This document shows, piece after piece, positions 60,249-64,000 of a DNA stretch of 64,000 nt; within the stretch, counting starts at the first letter, position 1; the number at the start of each line of letters is the position of its first letter. Under the pieces are notes generated by a model. It saw nothing but the letters and a program-made list of their open reading frames with translations. It searched no databases and was not told where the DNA came from. The stretch is from Enterocloster bolteae. Lineage in GTDB: Bacteria; Bacillota; Clostridia; Lachnospirales; Lachnospiraceae. Location of the stretch: the NCBI RefSeq assembly GCF_002234575.2, contig NZ_CP022464.2, positions 5,332,001-5,396,000 on the forward strand. Direction: 5' to 3'. The position numbers and the translations under genes are program-made.

Positions 60249-61295
60249 TCACACCCTGTTTTCCTCAACAGCCGGCAGTATATAATCCCTGACCATCAGC
60301 CACCTGTTCTTCGCCTCCGGCACAAAACCGGACGCAATCGCCGCCACCAGGTTCCTGTCAGGAACCCAGCAAATCATGTTTCCTCCATCTCCCATGGCGG
60401 CGTGGACAGCCACTCCTTTTTTCTCAAACCGCCACCACATATAACCATAGCGGCTGAAGGTTCTCTTCACAGACTGACGGACCCATGATTCTGAAATGAT
60501 ACGCGCTCCATTCCACCTGCCCATGTTCAGATACAGAAGGCCGAGCCGCGCCATATCCCTGGGAGTCATGGTCAGCCCCCATCCGCCTGCGGTGACGCCG
60601 TCAGGATCGTGCACCCACCCCCTGACTCCTTCCCCAAACAGACTGTCACATGTATAGGTTTCCATGGGATAATCCGGAATCACCGTCATTCCAACAGGCT
60701 CAAACAGATAGCGGTTTGCAAATTCTCTGGTACTCATCCCAACCGCCCGCTGTAAAACCGCGGACAAAAGATGGGCTCCTGCCGTACAATATTGGAAATG
60801 CCTACGGGGTTTATCGGTTTCCCTCACATCCCTCATCATATCCAGGGTGAATCCCACCCAGTCGGGAGATGTACACAGCTGTTCCAAGGGTTCCTTCCAT
60901 TCCTCAAAAGCATAGGGCACCGTCATAGTCAGCAGATTTTCAATGGTCACATTCCCGCAGTTCCTGTTATGTGTTTCCGAAACATACTCCGGTAAATACT
61001 CCATTATCCTCCGGCTGACAGACGGTATATATCCCTTGTCCACCGCAATGCCCGTCAACGCGGACAGCACGCTCTTAGTCACCGATGCCACATGGACCGG
61101 AACATCCGGTCCAAAGCCATGAAAGTACTCCTCACAGACAATACAGCCATTTCTGACCACCACGATGCCATTGGTATTTGCGTATTCTGATGTGATAACC
61201 GAACGCAGTTTTTCAGGTAATGCCCGGTCCATGCCCTGCTCCCCGGGATCTGTTGTCCGCCACTCCGGGACAGGCCAATTTTCATTTTGCATCAT
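60249..61295 (-). CDS. Serine hydrolase, class C beta-lactamase-like
   Basis: A 348-residue protein of the beta-lactamase/transpeptidase-like (EstB/AmpC fold) family. The nucleophile motif is SVTKS near residue 71 (S-x-x-K), and the second motif is FQYCTAGAHLL near residue 168, with Tyr at the general-base position but Cys-Thr where Y-x-N is usual. The last motif region is HAAMGDGGNMICWVPD. There is no signal peptide, so it is cytoplasmic and more probably an esterase or peptidase than a resistance enzyme. Followed by a terminator; monocistronic. Confidence 0.88.
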   Translation of the reverse strand: MMQNENWPVPEWRTTDPGEQGMDRALPEKLRSVITSEYANTNGIVVVRNGCIVCEEYFHGFGPDVPVHVASVTKSVLSALTGIAVDKGYIPSVSRRIMEYLPEYVSETHNRNCGNVTIENLLTMTVPYAFEEWKEPLEQLCTSPDWVGFTLDMMRDVRETDKPRRHFQYCTAGAHLLSAVLQRAVGMSTREFANRYLFEPVGMTVIPDYPMETYTCDSLFGEGVRGWVHDPDGVTAGGWGLTMTPRDMARLGLLYLNMGRWNGARIISESWVRQSVKRTFSRYGYMWWRFEKKGVAVHAAMGDGGNMICWVPDRNLVAAIASGFVPEAKNRWLMVRDYILPAVEENRV

Positions 61296-61413
61296 ATAAG
61301 CTCCTTCACGTTTATAGGTACACCGGTGTATGAAAAAAGCATATAATGATTAAAAATGAAAAGCAAGAACATTTTTAAAAATGATAACAGGATACTATAT
61401 AAGGCACTGCACG

Positions 61414-61905
61414 TCACAGGACATGATAATGGGGAATGATGTCCTCATAACTCCCATCCTTCATAAGGAATCCTCCTGGTATCACGCCCAACTGTGTAAA
61501 TCCAAGCTTTTCATACAGATGGAGCGCCGACGCATTACTCTTCACCACAGCGTTAAACTGAAGTATCCTGAATCCCAGCTTTTTCCCCTGCTCCATGCAA
61601 TGCTTCACCAATGCCTCTCCGATATGGTGTCCCCGCAGCTGGGATTTAACCGCGTAGCTGGCATTGCAGATATGGCCGCAGCGCCCCACATTATTGGGAT
61701 GGAGAATATACAGTCCCACGATTTCTCCTCCCCCACCGTCATACGCAATCCCTGTAAATGACTGCTCTGAAAAAAAACGGTTCCCTGTCTCTGCCGTAAG
61801 AAGCTCCAGCTGCGGAAATGCCGCTCCCTCCTCCACAATATGGTTCCATATCCTGACTGCCTCTTCTGCGTCCGCCTCTGTATACTCCCGTATCCTGATA
61901 TCCAT
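61414..61905 (-). CDS. GNAT acetyltransferase
   Basis: A 163-residue single-domain N-acetyltransferase. MDIRIREYTEADAEEAVRIWNHIVEEG is the usual start. VGLYILHPNN, then YAVKSQLRGHHIGEALVKHCMEQGKKLGF carries the acetyl-CoA pyrophosphate loop (R-G-x-x-I-G), and NASALHLYEKLGF closes the fold. The pattern recalls phosphinothricin-type acetyltransferases, but substrate cannot be fixed. Single gene. Confidence 0.87.
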   Translation of the reverse strand: MDIRIREYTEADAEEAVRIWNHIVEEGAAFPQLELLTAETGNRFFSEQSFTGIAYDGGGGEIVGLYILHPNNVGRCGHICNASYAVKSQLRGHHIGEALVKHCMEQGKKLGFRILQFNAVVKSNASALHLYEKLGFTQLGVIPGGFLMKDGSYEDIIPHYHVL

Positions 61906-62088
61906 ATCTGTAAAATCCCCTTTCCTCTATGTAAAATCATTTTCCATTCTTCTTAAGCCCTTACTCCGTTACTATAAACAATTGCAGGCGGAAAATCAAG
62001 GCACTCAGTTCTGTTTTGCGGCATTGACGGTATTCTGAATGACGTTAAGAATGTCCTGTTAACATTTTCCAATACCTGCCAGTTGTTC

Positions 62089-62124
62089 AAAAGGACTGCG
62101 GCAACAATCCATTGCAGCAGTCCT
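62089..62124 (-). terminator. Terminator of guaB
   Basis: Minus-strand AGGACTGC / GCAGTCCT with further pairing inside the loop, followed by TTTT, 65 bases beyond the guaB stop. The gap 61906-62188 shows nothing else. Confidence 0.82.
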
Positions 62125-62188
62125 CTTAACTTTTGTTTTTTATTTTCTGTTTTCTGTTCTTCAGCCTTTATCTCTCATCTTCTGTCTT

Positions 62189-63682
62189 TTATCTCTTATC
62201 CCTCAGCATAACATCATGTGCCCCGCCTTCCACAATACTGGTGGAAGATACCAGGGTGATTTTTGCCTTCTCCTGGAGCTCCGGAATGGTAAGCGCCCCG
62301 CAGTTGCACATGGTGGAGCGCACCTTGCTCAAAGTGAGGTTCACATTGTCCTTAAGGCTGCCGGCATATGGAACAAAGGAGTCCACGCCCTCCTCAAAGG
62401 ACAGCTTCTTATCCCCGCCCATATCATAGCGCTGCCAGTTCCTGGCTCTGGCGCTGCCTTCACCCCAGTATTCCTTCATGTAGCTTCCATTGACATTCAC
62501 CCTCTTGGTAGGGCTCTCGTCAAATCTGGCAAAGTACCGTCCCAGCATGATGAAATCAGCGCCCATGGCCAGCGCCAGCGTGATATGGTAATCGTGTACA
62601 ATGCCGCCGTCCGAACAGATGGGCACGTATACGCCAGTCTCTTTATAATACTCGTCCCTGGCCTTTGCCACCTCAATCAGGGCCGTGGCCTGTCCTCTTC
62701 CGATTCCCTTCTGTTCACGGGTAATACAGATGGCGCCGCCGCCAATTCCCACCTTGACAAAATCAGCTCCTGCCTCTGCCAGGAACCGGAATCCGTCTCC
62801 GTCCACAACATTGCCGGCTCCTACCTTCACCGAATCCCCAAAATTCTTCCGGATGTAGTCAATGGTAATCTTCTGCCACTCAGAGAAGCCTTCGGAGCTG
62901 TCAATGCACAGCACATCCGCTCCCGCGTCCAACAGGGCCGGCACACGCTGTTCATAGTCCCTTGTATTGATACCTGCTCCCACCATATACCGCTTGGAGC
63001 TGTCAATGAGTTCGTTCTCATTCTTTTTATGGGTGTCATAGTCCTTACGGAAAACCAGGTACACCAGCTCCTGGTTCTTATTCACCAGCGGAAGGCAGTT
63101 AATCTTGTGCTCCCAGATAATATCATTGGCTTCCTTCAGGGTAGTGGACTCGTCAGCATAAACCAAATTATCCAGCGTTGTCATAAAGTCCTTTACCTTA
63201 GTGTCAGGTCCCATCCTGCTGACACGGTAATCCTTATTGGTGACAATGCCTAACAGCTTTCCGTTGGGCTGTCCGTCCGCAGTCACCGCAATGGTGGAAT
63301 GGCCTGTCTCCTCCGTGATGGCCAGCACATCTGCCAGCGTCATATCCGGCGATACATTGGAATCACTCACCACAAAACCGGCCCTGTACCGCTTCACCTT
63401 GTGAATCATCTCAGCCTGCTTCTCAATGGCCTGGGACCCGTATATAAAGGAAATCCCGCCTTCCTGCGCAAGGGCAACAGCCATCCTGTCATCCGATACG
63501 GACTGCATGATGGCAGAAACCATGGGGATATTGATGGATATGTCCGGTTCTGTTCCTTTCTTATATTTTACCAGAGGCGTCTTCAGATTCACCTGGGAAG
63601 GGATACACTGGGTGGATGAATAGCCTGGAATCAGAAGATACTCGCTGAACGTGCGGGAAGGTTCCTCAAAATAGAATGCCAT
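62189..63682 (-). CDS. guaB: IMP dehydrogenase
   Basis: A 497-residue enzyme that oxidises IMP to XMP in guanine nucleotide synthesis. The barrel begins at SEYLLIPGYSSTQCIPSQVNLKTPLV and is interrupted by a CBS pair at about residues 100-215 (LADVLAITEETGHSTIAVTADG, LKEANDIIWEHKINCLPLVN). The catalytic cysteine lies in GIGGGAICITREQKGIGRGQ near residue 320, and the C-terminal flap lies in SARARNWQRYDMGG. The start at 63682 was chosen by AAAGGAG. It has its own terminator. Confidence 0.92.
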   Translation of the reverse strand: MAFYFEEPSRTFSEYLLIPGYSSTQCIPSQVNLKTPLVKYKKGTEPDISINIPMVSAIMQSVSDDRMAVALAQEGGISFIYGSQAIEKQAEMIHKVKRYRAGFVVSDSNVSPDMTLADVLAITEETGHSTIAVTADGQPNGKLLGIVTNKDYRVSRMGPDTKVKDFMTTLDNLVYADESTTLKEANDIIWEHKINCLPLVNKNQELVYLVFRKDYDTHKKNENELIDSSKRYMVGAGINTRDYEQRVPALLDAGADVLCIDSSEGFSEWQKITIDYIRKNFGDSVKVGAGNVVDGDGFRFLAEAGADFVKVGIGGGAICITREQKGIGRGQATALIEVAKARDEYYKETGVYVPICSDGGIVHDYHITLALAMGADFIMLGRYFARFDESPTKRVNVNGSYMKEYWGEGSARARNWQRYDMGGDKKLSFEEGVDSFVPYAGSLKDNVNLTLSKVRSTMCNCGALTIPELQEKAKITLVSSTSIVEGGAHDVMLRDKR

Positions 63683-63857
63683 GTTATTTCTCCTTTTCAA
63701 TTTTATATTTATTCTCCGCCGAACCTTGTAACTGGTACTATCATATCATGCCCCCATATCTTCCGTCAATCAATGAGCGGACGTTCTCCGTCATGTATTA
63801 TCATATACGCAGCAGTTCCAGTCAGAGCGTCTCTTTGCCTGAAGTCCGGCCCGGCCG

Positions 63858-64000
63858 TCAGTCCATATATACCCGCGACCCGGTGGCACCCTTCTGCCCC
63901 TGGTATTTTCCATTGTATGGTTTCAGGGCTGTGTCATCCATTTCCGCAAACACAAGCTGGCCAACCCTTCGTCCTGCCTTCAGCTCAATGGCACATCGGT
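63858..64000 (-). CDS. dcd: dCTP deaminase, C-terminal end only
   Basis: The last 46 codons of a gene that runs off the window edge: CAIELKAGRRVGQLVFAEMD, then YNGKYQGQKGATGSRVYMD and TGA at 63858-63860. The G-Q-L-V-F strand and the GKYQGQxGxTGSR ending are characteristic of dCTP deaminase, which makes dUMP precursor from dCTP. The 63683-63857 gap before it shows no gene. Confidence 0.88.
   Translation of the reverse strand, partial: RCAIELKAGRRVGQLVFAEMDDTALKPYNGKYQGQKGATGSRVYMD

Noticed and set aside
60249..61295. Beta-lactam resistance gene
   Set aside because: No signal peptide and the Y-x-N motif is replaced; an esterase or peptidase role is more likely.

Overview
The window looks like chromosome from a gut Lachnospiraceae of the Enterocloster / Clostridium clostridioforme type. 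This rests on roughly 50% GC, strong GGAGG ribosome binding sites, YesM/YesN-type sugar regulation, a group-B-like [FeFe] hydrogenase, a CdsR/CdsB cysteine-degradation locus and many GNAT, MerR and GntR genes. Most genes are on the minus strand. No rRNA, tRNA, IS element, prophage or CRISPR array was seen.

Left part (1-19 kb): a truncated phenylacetate-CoA ligase, a CBS-pair protein and a membrane AraC regulator. Next is a sulfur amino-acid locus: a sigma-54 activator (CdsR-like) between a C-S lyase / symporter / glutaredoxin-like operon and an L-cysteine desulfidase gene, with a sigma-54 promoter readable on each side. Then come a hydrogenase preceded by an odd tandem array, a GrpB-GNAT fusion overlapping a RelA/SpoT-domain gene, a deformylase-like gene, a PPC-domain gene, HxlR, a patatin and a DUF4272 gene.

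Middle (19-46 kb): one long operon for an organic acid, probably a beta-hydroxy or beta-keto acid (SDR, thiolase, CoA-transferase, VOC protein, three TRAP subunits, FCD-GntR regulator, acyl-CoA ligase). A readable promoter with operator-like palindromes lies in front. Small regulators, endonuclease III and two paralogous small Tudor-like proteins follow. A monosaccharide ABC transporter comes next; its two-component system and extra binding proteins are separated from it by an AT-rich HEPN-like gene.

Right part (44-60 kb), the main finding: an operon encoding a small protein, a SipW-type signal peptidase, a TasA/camelysin-like protein, a lipoprotein-like linker protein, two more small secreted proteins and a 2337-residue surface protein. 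Upstream lies a cyclic-di-GMP-I (GEMM) riboswitch with a terminator-like platform. Upstream of that is a 190 bp segment bounded by exact 18 bp inverted repeats and containing a good promoter, next to a tyrosine recombinase gene. In the orientation given, the promoter points away from the operon. The reading proposed is a phase-variable matrix/adhesin operon gated by both DNA inversion and c-di-GMP. Downstream, a double GntR regulator is split by an in-frame TAG.

The end holds a serine hydrolase, a GNAT protein, an IMP dehydrogenase and the 3' end of a dCTP deaminase gene.
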